From NCBI RefSeq assembly GCF_019930045.1, contig NZ_JAHZQQ010000006.1, positions 1 to 60,918 of the forward strand: a DNA stretch of 60,918 nucleotides. The letters are read 5' to 3'. Origin of the DNA: Streptococcus australis (GTDB lineage Bacteria > Bacillota > Bacilli > Lactobacillales > Streptococcaceae). The notes beneath the pieces are model-generated. The model saw only the letters and a program-made list of their open reading frames with translations, was not told where the DNA came from and did no database searches. This document shows, piece after piece, positions 46,052-55,768 of the stretch (the stretch's first letter is position 1; every line of letters starts with the position of its first letter). Both the position numbers and the translations under genes were made by a program.

Positions 46052-46519
46052 ATGAATCTAATCGAATTTTTAATCCAAGCCGTGGCGAGTTTGATTGCCA
46101 TCATTACCTTTTTAATCGTCCTCAACGTGCAACGTTCCATGTTAATCCCTGGAGGAATTTTAGGGATGGCTATTTGGTTGCTCTACTATATCTTGAAAGG
46201 ACCTACCAATGTTATTATCGCGACTTTTATCGCCGCCATTGTCGGTTCTTGTATCAGTCAAATTTTAAGTATCATCTACAAGACGCCTGTCGTTGTCTTT
46301 ATGCTGGCTATTCTCGCTCCCCTGGTTCCTGGATATATTTCCTATCGGACTACCTCCTTCTTTGTTAGTGGCCAATATCGGCAAGCCATGACCAGTGTAA
46401 CCTTGGTTGTTATTCTAGCCTTGGTCATCTCTATCGGGATGGCTAGCGGCTCTGTCGTCTTGAAACTCTACCATTCTTACCAACGCCATCAAAAAAGAAA
46501 AATGACCAATGCCAACTAG
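46052..46519 (+). CDS. ThrE_2 (DUF3815) exporter subunit
   Basis: The protein is 155 residues with four to five hydrophobic helices and the LAPLVPGYISYRTTSFFVSGQYRQAM segment, where the Pro-Gly after the helix is typical of ThrE_2 proteins. It is encoded 4 bp after the N-terminal ThrE half and is presumably its obligate partner in the membrane. The charged tail YQRHQKRKMTNAN is cytoplasmic by the positive-inside rule. Confidence 0.87.
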   Translation: MNLIEFLIQAVASLIAIITFLIVLNVQRSMLIPGGILGMAIWLLYYILKGPTNVIIATFIAAIVGSCISQILSIIYKTPVVVFMLAILAPLVPGYISYRTTSFFVSGQYRQAMTSVTLVVILALVISIGMASGSVVLKLYHSYQRHQKRKMTNAN

Positions 46520-46578
46520 CATTGGTTTTTCAAAACTTATCTATGTAATCGCTTGCATTTTTGATTAAAAGGAGTACA

Positions 46579-46857
46579 ATGATAGTGAAAAAAACAAATC
46601 CTTTAAAGTATGTGAGGTACTGTACGATGGTAAACAAGTATATCAAGTATCTTCCTTGGGTGATTCTAGGAGCCTTCTCCTCCTATCTATCAGCGACTTA
46701 CTATGCCCGCAATTCATTTGACTTGTTCTATCTGACCTTGATCTTTCTGATTGCGGACATCGCTATACTCGTCTTCTACGAAAAAGTTCTAAGAGACAAA
46801 TGCAAAGAACTCTTCATACGAATCATGAGCAATCCTAAAAAAGATAAGCAAGCATAA
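46579..46857 (+). CDS. Small two-helix membrane protein
   Basis: The protein is 92 residues from the ATG at 46579, which has AAAAGGAG 5 bp upstream; a Met at 46627 is also a possible start. It has two hydrophobic segments (about 26-44 and 52-72) and a basic, Lys-rich tail. I do not recognise a family. It follows the exporter pair by 59 bp and is closed by a terminator, so it could be co-transcribed with it. Function unknown. Confidence 0.6.
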   Translation: MIVKKTNPLKYVRYCTMVNKYIKYLPWVILGAFSSYLSATYYARNSFDLFYLTLIFLIADIAILVFYEKVLRDKCKELFIRIMSNPKKDKQA

Positions 46858-46863
46858 GAGTTG

Positions 46864-46887
46864 AAAAGCCATCTAAGGATGGCTTTT
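46864..46887 (+). terminator. Terminator after the exporter operon
   Basis: AAAAGCCATC (46864-46873) pairs with GATGGCTTTT (46878-46887), loop TAAG, then TTGTTTTT. Confidence 0.85.
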
Positions 46888-47046
46888 TTGTTTTTCGCCC
46901 TCTTTTTTTCAAAAAATCCTCTTGCAAAACTCGGTCCTAAGAATGATTTCCATTCTGTTCTGGCTTTTTCAAGGGAGTTTTGCTCTCAAATATGGTAAAA
47001 TAGTAACGAAATATACTAGTAGATATCAAATTAAAAGAGGTTATTT

Positions 47047-48225
47047 ATGACAATCGGTATTGATAAGATTGGATTTGCGACCAGCCAGTATGTCTTGCGC
47101 TTAAGTGAGCTAGCGGCTGCTCGAAAAACTGATCCAGAAAAACTCAGTAAAGGGCTCTTATTGAAAGAACTGAGTATTGCCCCTATTACAGAGGATATCG
47201 TCACACTTGGAGCAAGTGCCAGCCATAGTATTTTAACCGAAGAAGAAAAAGAAGAAATCGATATGGTCATCTTAGCGACCGAGTCAGGAATTGATCAGAG
47301 TAAGGCTGCTGCTGTTTTCGTTCACGGTCTCCTAAGAATCCAACCCTTTGCTCGGAGCTTTGAAATGAAGGAAGCCTGCTATGCTGCAACGGCCGCTTTG
47401 GACTATGCTAAACTTCATGTTGAAAAGTTCCCACAGAGCAAGGTCTTGGTCATTGCCAGCGATATTGCAAAATATGGGATCGACACCCCTGGAGAACCGA
47501 CTCAAGGAGCTGGATCTGTCGCTATGCTGGTGACGCAGAACCCACGTATCCTAGCATTTAATGATGATAATGTAGCTCAGACCCGTGATGTGATGGATTT
47601 CTGGCGTCCCAACTATTCAAGCACACCCTTTGTCAATGGGATTTATTCGACCCAACAGTACTTGGATTGCTTGAAAACAACTTGGACAGAGTATCAAAAA
47701 CGAACTGGCTTAACCTTGGATGATTTTGCGGCGGTCTGCTTCCACTTGCCTTATCCCAAGCTCGCTCTAAAGGGCTTAAAAAAGATTCTTGACAAGAGTC
47801 TTTCTCCTGAGAAACAAGCCCAATTGCAATACAATTTTGAACAATCCATTCTCTACAGCCAAAAGGTTGGGAATATCTATACGGGTTCCCTCTTCCTAGG
47901 TTTGCTTTCTCTCTTAGAGAATCAGCCTCAACTAGTGGCTGGCGATCGCATCGCCCTCTATGGATATGGAAGTGGTGCAGTCGCTGAGATTTTTAGTGCT
48001 CACTTGGTCGAAGGATATGAGCGAATGCTCCATCCAAATCGTATGGCAGAATTGGATCAGCGAAAAGCTCTTACGATTGCCGAATATGAGAAGATCTTCT
48101 TCGAAGAGGCACAATTAGATGCTGAAGGCAATCAAACCTTCCAAGGTTACCAAGATCAAACTTATGCCTTATCAGAAATCAACGAACACCAACGAACCTA
48201 TGTAAAGGTAGAACACCATGGTTAA
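47047..48225 (+). CDS. mvaS: Hydroxymethylglutaryl-CoA synthase
   Basis: The protein is 392 residues, thiolase fold. The catalytic Cys111 is in KEACYAATAAL; the family Glu (about 79) and the later catalytic His lie in DMVILATESGIDQSKA and AVCFHLPYPKLA. It condenses acetyl-CoA with acetoacetyl-CoA to HMG-CoA, the first committed step of the mevalonate pathway. It overlaps mvaA by 8 bp. The pathway continues in the minus-strand operon 50000-53819. Confidence 0.96.
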   Translation: MTIGIDKIGFATSQYVLRLSELAAARKTDPEKLSKGLLLKELSIAPITEDIVTLGASASHSILTEEEKEEIDMVILATESGIDQSKAAAVFVHGLLRIQPFARSFEMKEACYAATAALDYAKLHVEKFPQSKVLVIASDIAKYGIDTPGEPTQGAGSVAMLVTQNPRILAFNDDNVAQTRDVMDFWRPNYSSTPFVNGIYSTQQYLDCLKTTWTEYQKRTGLTLDDFAAVCFHLPYPKLALKGLKKILDKSLSPEKQAQLQYNFEQSILYSQKVGNIYTGSLFLGLLSLLENQPQLVAGDRIALYGYGSGAVAEIFSAHLVEGYERMLHPNRMAELDQRKALTIAEYEKIFFEEAQLDAEGNQTFQGYQDQTYALSEINEHQRTYVKVEHHG

Positions 48226-49486
48226 ATTAACTGGTTTTTCAAAAGCAAGTCCAGCAGAGCGCATCGAGAAACTGGTTCAGGCCGGACTCCTCTCAGAAGA
48301 AGGTCTACAAACAGTAAGGGACAATGACACATTGCCCCTTTCTCTTGCCAATGAAATGGTCGAAAACGTCCTCGGCACCTTGGCTTTACCCTTTGGTCTG
48401 GCTCCTGGCTTCCAGGTAGATGGTCAGGAAATCCAAGTCCCAATGGTGACGGAAGAACCCTCTGTCATCGCTGCTGCTTCTTACGCTGCTGGACTAATCA
48501 AGCGCTCAGGTGGGTTTCAGACCCAGGTTCACAAGCGTCAAATGATCGGTCAAGTAGCTCTTTATGACGTTAGCCATAAAGAAAAGGCCAGTCAGGCGAT
48601 TGCAGAAGCTAAAGAAGAACTGCTCCAACTGGCCAATCAAGCCTATCCTTCCATCGTTAAACGGGGAGGTGGGGCACGAGATCTCTGGACAGAGGTGAAA
48701 GGTGACTTTCTCATTTGCTACCTATCCGTTGATCCAAAAGAGGCCATGGGGGCTAATATGCTCAACACTATGTTGGAAGCCCTGGTCGACCCTTTAGAAG
48801 ATTTATCCGAGGGGCAAGGATTAATGGCTATTCTATCTAACTTAGCTACAGATGCCCTGGTCACGGCAAGCTGTCACATAGACTACCGCTTCCTCAGTCG
48901 CGATCCCAAAGAAGCTGCCGAAATCGCTCAGAAAATAGCTCTGGCCAGTCAATTAGCGGCTGTTGATCCTTATCGAGCAGCGACTCACAACAAGGGAATT
49001 TTCAATGGCATCGATGCTGTCGTCTTGGCAACTGGGAATGATTGGCGGGCGATTGAAGCGGGTGGCCATACCTATGCTAGTCGATCTGGACAAGCTCAAG
49101 GACTATCTAATTGGATAGCTCATCCAGATCAGCAAGTCCTAAAAGGCCAGCTGACCCTTCCCATGCCTATCGCTACCAAGGGAGGCTCCATCGGACTCAA
49201 TCCAAGTGTCCAAGTGGCTCATGACCTACTTGGAAATCCCGACGCCCAAACTCTTGCGCGGATCATTGTTTCCGTTGGCCTGGCTCAAAACTTTGCAGCG
49301 CTTAAGGCCTTGGTCAGCACCGGTATTCAGCATGGGCATATGAAACTCCAAGCTAAGTCACTTGCCCTACTTGCTGGCGCTAGTCCGTCAGAGGTAGCTC
49401 CGGTGGTCCAAGCCCTGCTAGAAGACAAACCCTTTAACCTGGAAAAAGCCCAAGCTATATTAGAGAACATTCGTCAAAGCAATTAA
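48218..49486 (+). CDS. mvaA: Hydroxymethylglutaryl-CoA reductase (class II)
   Basis: The protein is 422 residues, the soluble class II form without membrane anchor. It has ENVLGTLALPFGLAPGF (catalytic Glu), DPKEAMGANMLNTMLEAL (cofactor-binding DAMGxN-type segment), ATGNDWRAIEAGGHTYASR (catalytic Lys/Asp region) and a C-terminal flap with GIQHGHMKLQ (catalytic His). It reduces HMG-CoA to mevalonate. Its start overlaps mvaS, so the two proteins are made together. A strong terminator follows at 49486-49518. Confidence 0.96.
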   Translation: MVKLTGFSKASPAERIEKLVQAGLLSEEGLQTVRDNDTLPLSLANEMVENVLGTLALPFGLAPGFQVDGQEIQVPMVTEEPSVIAAASYAAGLIKRSGGFQTQVHKRQMIGQVALYDVSHKEKASQAIAEAKEELLQLANQAYPSIVKRGGGARDLWTEVKGDFLICYLSVDPKEAMGANMLNTMLEALVDPLEDLSEGQGLMAILSNLATDALVTASCHIDYRFLSRDPKEAAEIAQKIALASQLAAVDPYRAATHNKGIFNGIDAVVLATGNDWRAIEAGGHTYASRSGQAQGLSNWIAHPDQQVLKGQLTLPMPIATKGGSIGLNPSVQVAHDLLGNPDAQTLARIIVSVGLAQNFAALKALVSTGIQHGHMKLQAKSLALLAGASPSEVAPVVQALLEDKPFNLEKAQAILENIRQSN

Positions 49487-49518
49487 AAAATCCCTCCGTT
49501 CACACGGAGGGATTTTTT
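49486..49518 (+). terminator. mvaA terminator
   Basis: AAAAATCCCTCCGT pairs with ACGGAGGGATTTTT around TCAC. A near-copy (49955-49982) lies at the other end of the same intergenic region. Confidence 0.9.
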
Positions 49519-49597
49519 AATGCAGACAAACTATTATTTTTTTATAAAACAGCTGGATGATTTTCAAAAAATAACTTTCATTTTTTAGTCATTTAAG
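49519..49597 (+). repeat. AT-rich repeat, copy 1 (downstream of mvaA)
   Basis: About 75 bp, AT-rich, with the core ATAAAACAGCTGGATGA followed by TTTTCAAAAAATAACTTTCA and TTTTTTAGTC. It is about 75-80% identical to 60772-60845 at the end of the window. Both copies come straight after a gene terminator in the same orientation. Confidence 0.65.
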
Positions 49598-49631
49598 AAG
49601 ATGAAAAACTTTACGCCGTGAGAAAAGTGCC

Positions 49632-49708
49632 TGAAACAACTGTGTTTCAGGCACTCGGGAGTTTTGAGAGTAAAACAGTTTGGGAAACTGTTTTAGCCTG
49701 AGCCCGGA
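49632..49708. other. Two strong hairpins in the mvaA-fni intergenic region
   Basis: GTGCCTGAAAC pairs perfectly with GTTTCAGGCAC (loop AACTGT), and AAAACAGTTT pairs with AAACTGTTTT (loop GGG). Neither is next to a gene end. With the repeats on both sides, the whole 513-bp gap 49487-49999 seems to be built of repeat elements. Confidence 0.65.
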
Positions 49709-49735
49709 AATTAAAGAGCGAGGGGGGTTCAAAAC

Positions 49736-49844
49736 TAATTGAACACGGGCTGCGGATTGTGTCAAAAAGATAAGTTCTCCTAGAATCTAAAGATTCTGCG
49801 TCAAACTTCCTATTTTGACTTTATCCGCAAACGCCCTTCGTATC
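49736..49844 (-). repeat. Structured dispersed repeat, copy E
   Basis: Read on the minus strand from 49844 it shows GATACGAAGGGCG, AAAATAGGA, TTGACGCAG, CTTATCTTTTT and GCCCGTGTTCAATT in the order of the pnp-upstream array. Stems: GGGC/GCCC, GCGGAT/ATCCGC, AGTT/AACT and AGAATC-TTTA-GATTCT. All variable stems differ from the other copies yet still pair. Confidence 0.85.
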
Positions 49845-49954
49845 TTAATTAGTCATGGAACTTCCTGGATTGCTGAAATCATCCACTGGATAATTTCACC
49901 TAACGTCCGTACTCACCTAAGGAAAGTTTCTAAAATTACTTTATCTTCAATCTG

Positions 49955-49982
49955 AAATCCTTCCGTTTACACGGAGGGATTT
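49955..49982 (-). terminator. fni terminator
   Basis: AAATCCTTCCGT pairs with ACGGAGGGATTT with one wobble. On the minus strand it comes 18 bp after the fni stop codon. It closely resembles the mvaA terminator. Confidence 0.75.
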
Positions 49983-49999
49983 TTGCTAGTTTCCTAAAG

Positions 50000-52008
<2,009 letters not shown>

Positions 52009-52019
<11 letters not shown>

Positions 52020-52959
52020 GGGTTAGATCCTTGGTCTTGGAAACAATGATACGATAGTCTTGTTCAAAAAGTGGAACCAACTCTTCCAGATCCTCTTCTA
52101 GACAGAGGACTTTTACATTCGGTCCTGCATCCATGGTGAAGTAGCACCGTTTTCCTTCGTTACGAAGAGAGCGCACGAAATCCATGGCCTCGTAGCTTTT
52201 TTCCGTCAAATAGGAGAAGGCTGGGCTAGCAGTCTTGGTTGTAGAATGCATGAGAAGAGCATTCCGTTCGGTCAATTCCCCTACTTTTTCAAAGTCATTG
52301 TCCTTCAGGTATGCCAGCATATCTTGGTAATCCTGAGCTGACTGGCGAATCCATTCTTGGAAATTGCTAGAGGTTTCCGTGCACCGTTTCATCCCTTCCC
52401 GACTAGAAAGAATCTTTTGCTGGTCATTTAACACCAACATAATCATAGCCAGTTTGAGATCTGTTTCCACCTGGTAGATCGCTCCGGTATCCTTGTCCCA
52501 AGCCGCTAAAGGGCCAAAGAAAGAACGGGAAGACGAACCGGAGGCAAACTTAGCCACTTGAGCTTGTTCTGCCTGCGTCATCCCCAGTTGGTAATAGCGA
52601 TTGCAGGCTTTTACTAAGGCAGATAGACCACTGGAACTAGAAGAAAGTCCTGCAGCTGTCGGCATGTTGTTGCTGGTATCAACCCGCACAAAGCCTGTTT
52701 CCCCTTCTGGTTTAAAGCGGTCGATGACTGCTCCAATCTTGGCCTGCTCCGCTTCATTTTGGAAGACCCCATCAATATAGAAGGCATGGGCCTTGGCCTC
52801 AGGACCTAAAGGACTGAGGCGCGTCTCTGTATACATATTTTCCAAGGTCAAGGAAATGGAACTAGTTGATGGCACCATGGCTTCACTGTTTTCCTTGCCC
52901 CAATACTTAATAATGGCGATATTGGCATACGATTTTACACTTACAGGCTTTCGATCCAT
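52009..52959 (-). CDS. mvaD: Diphosphomevalonate decarboxylase
   Basis: The protein is 316 residues, GHMP family. It has VKSYANIAIIKYWGKE (mevalonate-diphosphate-binding Lys/Tyr), MVPSTSSISLTLE, the ATP loop PTAAGLSSSSSGLSALV and the C-terminal YFTMDAGPNVKVLCLEED with the Asp that starts decarboxylation. It makes isopentenyl diphosphate. It overlaps mvaK1 by 19 bp and mvaK2 by 11 bp. Confidence 0.96.
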
Positions 52960-53819
52960 AACTCCTTCACTCCTTTATTTCTTAGTTCTTTTGCGATGAT
53001 TTCTGCTTGTTCCTGGTCTGCAGCAAGGGCAATGATACAGCCACCGAGCCCACCACCGCTCATTTTGGCTCCCAAGGCTCCACTAGCTAAGGCTAGTTCC
53101 ACCAGTTGATCGGCTTCTGGACAACTCACTCCCACTGCCTGCAAATGATGATGGCAGTCTGTTAAGATACGTCCCAAGGTGGGAGCATCTTTTTGAGCAA
53201 GGGCTTTTTCTGCTTGCTCGGTAAGAAGCCCGATTTCATGGAAACTAGCAAGTGCCGCTGTTCCCAAGTCCTTGACTTTCTGAATGGCTTCTTTGGTATG
53301 TCCATGGATACCTGTATCTGCAATGACCAGCTTGGCACCCAAATCAACTTCTAACTCACTAAAACCGACATTGCGAATGAATTTAATCGGCTGATCACTT
53401 AGGCAAGTCTTGGCATCCAGCCCACTTGGATTCATATGGGCAATCATTTCTGCTCGATTAACCAAGATTTCCAAGGTTTCTTGACTCAAATCTCGCTTGA
53501 AGTAATCAAAGACCGCCCGAATTGCCGCGATACTGACAGCAGCCGAGGATCCCATCCCCCGCTGAGCTGGAATCATGGAGTCAATCCTGCAAGCGATGGC
53601 CGCATCCTCGATCCCCAAATACTCTAAGGAAGCATAGACTGCCATCGATAAGCTGTCATTCTCAAAAAGGACCCACGGACGCTCCGCAGGTACAATCTGA
53701 CAAGTGACCTGAATGTGAAGGAGGGGCAGGGCAATGGCTGGATAGCCATAAACAACCGCATGCTCTCCTATTAAAATAATCTTGCTATGTGCCTGGCCGA
53801 CACCTATCGATTTCGTCAT
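52941..53819 (-). CDS. mvaK1: Mevalonate kinase
   Basis: The protein is 292 residues from the ATG at 53819 (MTKSIGVGQAHSKIILIGEHAVVYG), the usual streptococcal start; an ATG at 53840 would add seven residues. GHMP motifs are IGEHAVVYGYPAIALPL, the ATP loop QRGMGSSAAVSIAAI and KMSGGGLGGCIIAL. It phosphorylates mevalonate to 5-phosphomevalonate. In pneumococcus this enzyme is inhibited by diphosphomevalonate, a possible control point. It is the first gene of the minus-strand mevalonate operon; no clean promoter is visible. Confidence 0.95.
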   Translation of the reverse strand: MTKSIGVGQAHSKIILIGEHAVVYGYPAIALPLLHIQVTCQIVPAERPWVLFENDSLSMAVYASLEYLGIEDAAIACRIDSMIPAQRGMGSSAAVSIAAIRAVFDYFKRDLSQETLEILVNRAEMIAHMNPSGLDAKTCLSDQPIKFIRNVGFSELEVDLGAKLVIADTGIHGHTKEAIQKVKDLGTAALASFHEIGLLTEQAEKALAQKDAPTLGRILTDCHHHLQAVGVSCPEADQLVELALASGALGAKMSGGGLGGCIIALAADQEQAEIIAKELRNKGVKELWIESL

Positions 53820-53906
53820 ACGTCTCTCAGTTATCTTCATTCTTTTCTGCTATAGATTGCTAGATACAATCTTCTCTCCTTCCATTTTAATATAAAAAAA
53901 GGAAAA

Positions 53907-53928
53907 AAGCGATGGCTAAACCACGCTT
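53907..53928 (-). terminator. Terminator of the beta-lactamase-fold hydrolase gene
   Basis: AAGC-TGG pairs with CCA-GCTT around a short loop, followed on the minus strand by TTTTTTCCTTTTTTT. It ends the upstream hydrolase transcript before mvaK1. Confidence 0.65.
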
Positions 53929-53939
53929 CTTTCTCCGTC

Positions 53940-54893
53940 TTAGGAAGGATTTTTGCCGGTCCCCTCCATTTCTGTTTTGATGAGCTCCATGAGTTGATTC
54001 CGATCTATAATCCATTGGGCCCGCTCATCTTTTTCATAGGTCCGATTGGATAGGAAAATAGCTGCCAATTGGAGCTTGCGGTTATAGAGAAGGAAGGTTC
54101 CTGTATAACCTGTATGGTCCAGCCAGTCTCCTTCCAGGTTCCAGGCCAGAGAGCGCGTCTTCCCTTCCTCTAAGGCATAGTTCTGGGAGAGGATTTCTGA
54201 AAAAGGATCCTGTAAGTAGTGCTCCAAGAATATTTCCATATCTTTAATAGTTGAAAACAGACCAGCACTTCCGGCATGGACTCCCAGTACACGCGCTTTC
54301 GGATCATGGACGACACCAGCTGGAACGCCACGAAGGGTTGGCACCGCTTGAGAAACCGGGCCAAAAGTAGTCTCCTTCATTTGCCAAGGTGCAAAGACTT
54401 GCTCCTGAAAAATCTGGGCCAAATCCTGACCATACCACTTCTCCAGAAGAAAGCCCAACAAAAGAAAATTGACATCTGTATAGTGGAACTGGCGATTGTC
54501 CTTGAGCTTCAAACGGTGCAGGGCTTCTTTTAGTCCTTTAGCATCCAAGTCATCTCGTCCGGGGATGAAAGGATCCAGCCCAGAAGTATGGGTCAAGAGC
54601 TGACGGATGGTCACCTCTGCCTGCTCCATATCCGGATAGTAGGAAGCTAAGGGGCGATCGATATCGATTTGCCCTTGTTGGACCAGAAAAGCAAGAACCG
54701 TACCAACTCCGACGACCTTACTCACACTGGCCAAATCATAGGTCAAGCCGGCTACAACTGGCTCTTGCTTGGCTGGATCAGCCAGTCCCAAGTAATACTC
54801 CTGCCAGCTTCCCTTCTGATAGAGCGCAAGAGAGGCACCTGGGTAGATGCCTGCTCCTATTTGCTCTTGAATTTTTTGGATGATTTTTTCCAT
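53940..54893 (-). CDS. Serine hydrolase of the class C beta-lactamase fold
   Basis: The protein is 317 residues with the SxxK motif S56-V-S-K59 (ASVSKVVGVG), a HYTDVNF segment at the place of the YxN motif and HTGYTG as the KTG-equivalent triad. It has no signal peptide, which argues against a true penicillin-binding protein or beta-lactamase and for a cytoplasmic esterase or peptidase of the AmpC/EstB type. It lies between the cppA and mvaK1 genes and has a good terminator. The natural substrate is unknown. Confidence 0.85.
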   Translation of the reverse strand: MEKIIQKIQEQIGAGIYPGASLALYQKGSWQEYYLGLADPAKQEPVVAGLTYDLASVSKVVGVGTVLAFLVQQGQIDIDRPLASYYPDMEQAEVTIRQLLTHTSGLDPFIPGRDDLDAKGLKEALHRLKLKDNRQFHYTDVNFLLLGFLLEKWYGQDLAQIFQEQVFAPWQMKETTFGPVSQAVPTLRGVPAGVVHDPKARVLGVHAGSAGLFSTIKDMEIFLEHYLQDPFSEILSQNYALEEGKTRSLAWNLEGDWLDHTGYTGTFLLYNRKLQLAAIFLSNRTYEKDERAQWIIDRNQLMELIKTEMEGTGKNPS

Positions 54894-54928
54894 TTTTCTT
54901 CACTCATTTCAATCAGCCAAAGACTTGC

Positions 54929-55663
54929 TTAAGCTTCGAACCACCATTCAATCTTGCTTGGATCCTCAACCAAGACAAATTGTTGCCTTTTTGGTACAAA
55001 AGTTACCTGATCTCCAAAGCAGGAGGCTACTTCACTTGCTACAAATGGCTCTAGAATGACCTTGACCTGACAAAGGTCCCAAGTCTGTCCATTTGCTAGT
55101 GTGAGGTCCGGACCATCTGATGCTTCTAAGTCTAAATACTCTTCTAAGCCAGGTAGTTGTTGATAGAAAGCTGTAGAAGTCTCTACATTAGGTACACGAA
55201 GCACCATCTTTTCTACGAAAAACTCCGTCAAGGTTGTAAACTCTTCATTCGCTTGAAAATCTGGAGCTTCCTCAATTTCAGTTAAACTGTCCACTTGCTC
55301 TTCCGCATGGAGCAAGATACGATCTCCTTCTGGCGAAAGGGCTTCAAAGGCATAGCCATTTTTTCCTTTGAAGAGGCGATCAACTTGATGCCCCCGAGCC
55401 AGAAGCCACTCAATTTCTTGTGGGTTGGTCACGCGAATCTTTAAGCAAGCCAGGCGTTTTGGACCCTCCACCTTGCGGGTTCTCATACTAGGGGATTCCT
55501 CTAAATAGAGGCGATCTGTCTTCGATTGATCTCCAAGGGATAATAAAGCCCCATCTTCCAACAGGGTTTTCATTCCTAAGACCTTTTCAAAAAATTCTTG
55601 ATTGACATTTCGATTGTTTGTTTTTAATACAGGTGAAATACTACTAATCTTATTTATGCACAT
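54929..55663 (-). CDS. cppA: CppA family protein
   Basis: The protein is 244 residues from the ATG at 55663, with GGAGG six bases upstream. It is a two-domain protein: an N-terminal glyoxalase/VOC-like part (NQEFFEKVLGMKTLLEDGALLSLGD...) and a C-terminal domain (FFVEKMVLRVPNVETSTAFYQQLPG). In pneumococcus CppA was described as a putative C3-degrading proteinase, but the fold is that of VOC enzymes and it lacks a signal peptide, so that role is doubtful. It is separated from the next upstream gene by 105 bp with a terminator. Confidence 0.85.
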   Translation of the reverse strand: MCINKISSISPVLKTNNRNVNQEFFEKVLGMKTLLEDGALLSLGDQSKTDRLYLEESPSMRTRKVEGPKRLACLKIRVTNPQEIEWLLARGHQVDRLFKGKNGYAFEALSPEGDRILLHAEEQVDSLTEIEEAPDFQANEEFTTLTEFFVEKMVLRVPNVETSTAFYQQLPGLEEYLDLEASDGPDLTLANGQTWDLCQVKVILEPFVASEVASCFGDQVTFVPKRQQFVLVEDPSKIEWWFEA

Positions 55664-55727
55664 AATTCCTCCAAGTCTTTTATATTTTAAAAGATTTTCT
55701 TTTTTTTTACAAGAAATCTTGTGCAAA

Positions 55728-55762
55728 AAAGACAGATTTCTCAAAATTTTGAATCTGTCTTT
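55728..55762 (-). terminator. Terminator between the HdeD-like gene and cppA
   Basis: AAAGACAGATT (55728-55738) pairs perfectly with AATCTGTCTTT (55752-55762), and on the minus strand TTTTTTGC follows. Confidence 0.8.
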
Positions 55763-55768
55763 CTTTAC

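Noticed and set aside
54929..55663. CppA as a secreted C3-degrading proteinase
   Set aside because: There is no signal peptide or protease motif; the sequence looks like a two-domain VOC-type protein, so I kept only the family name.
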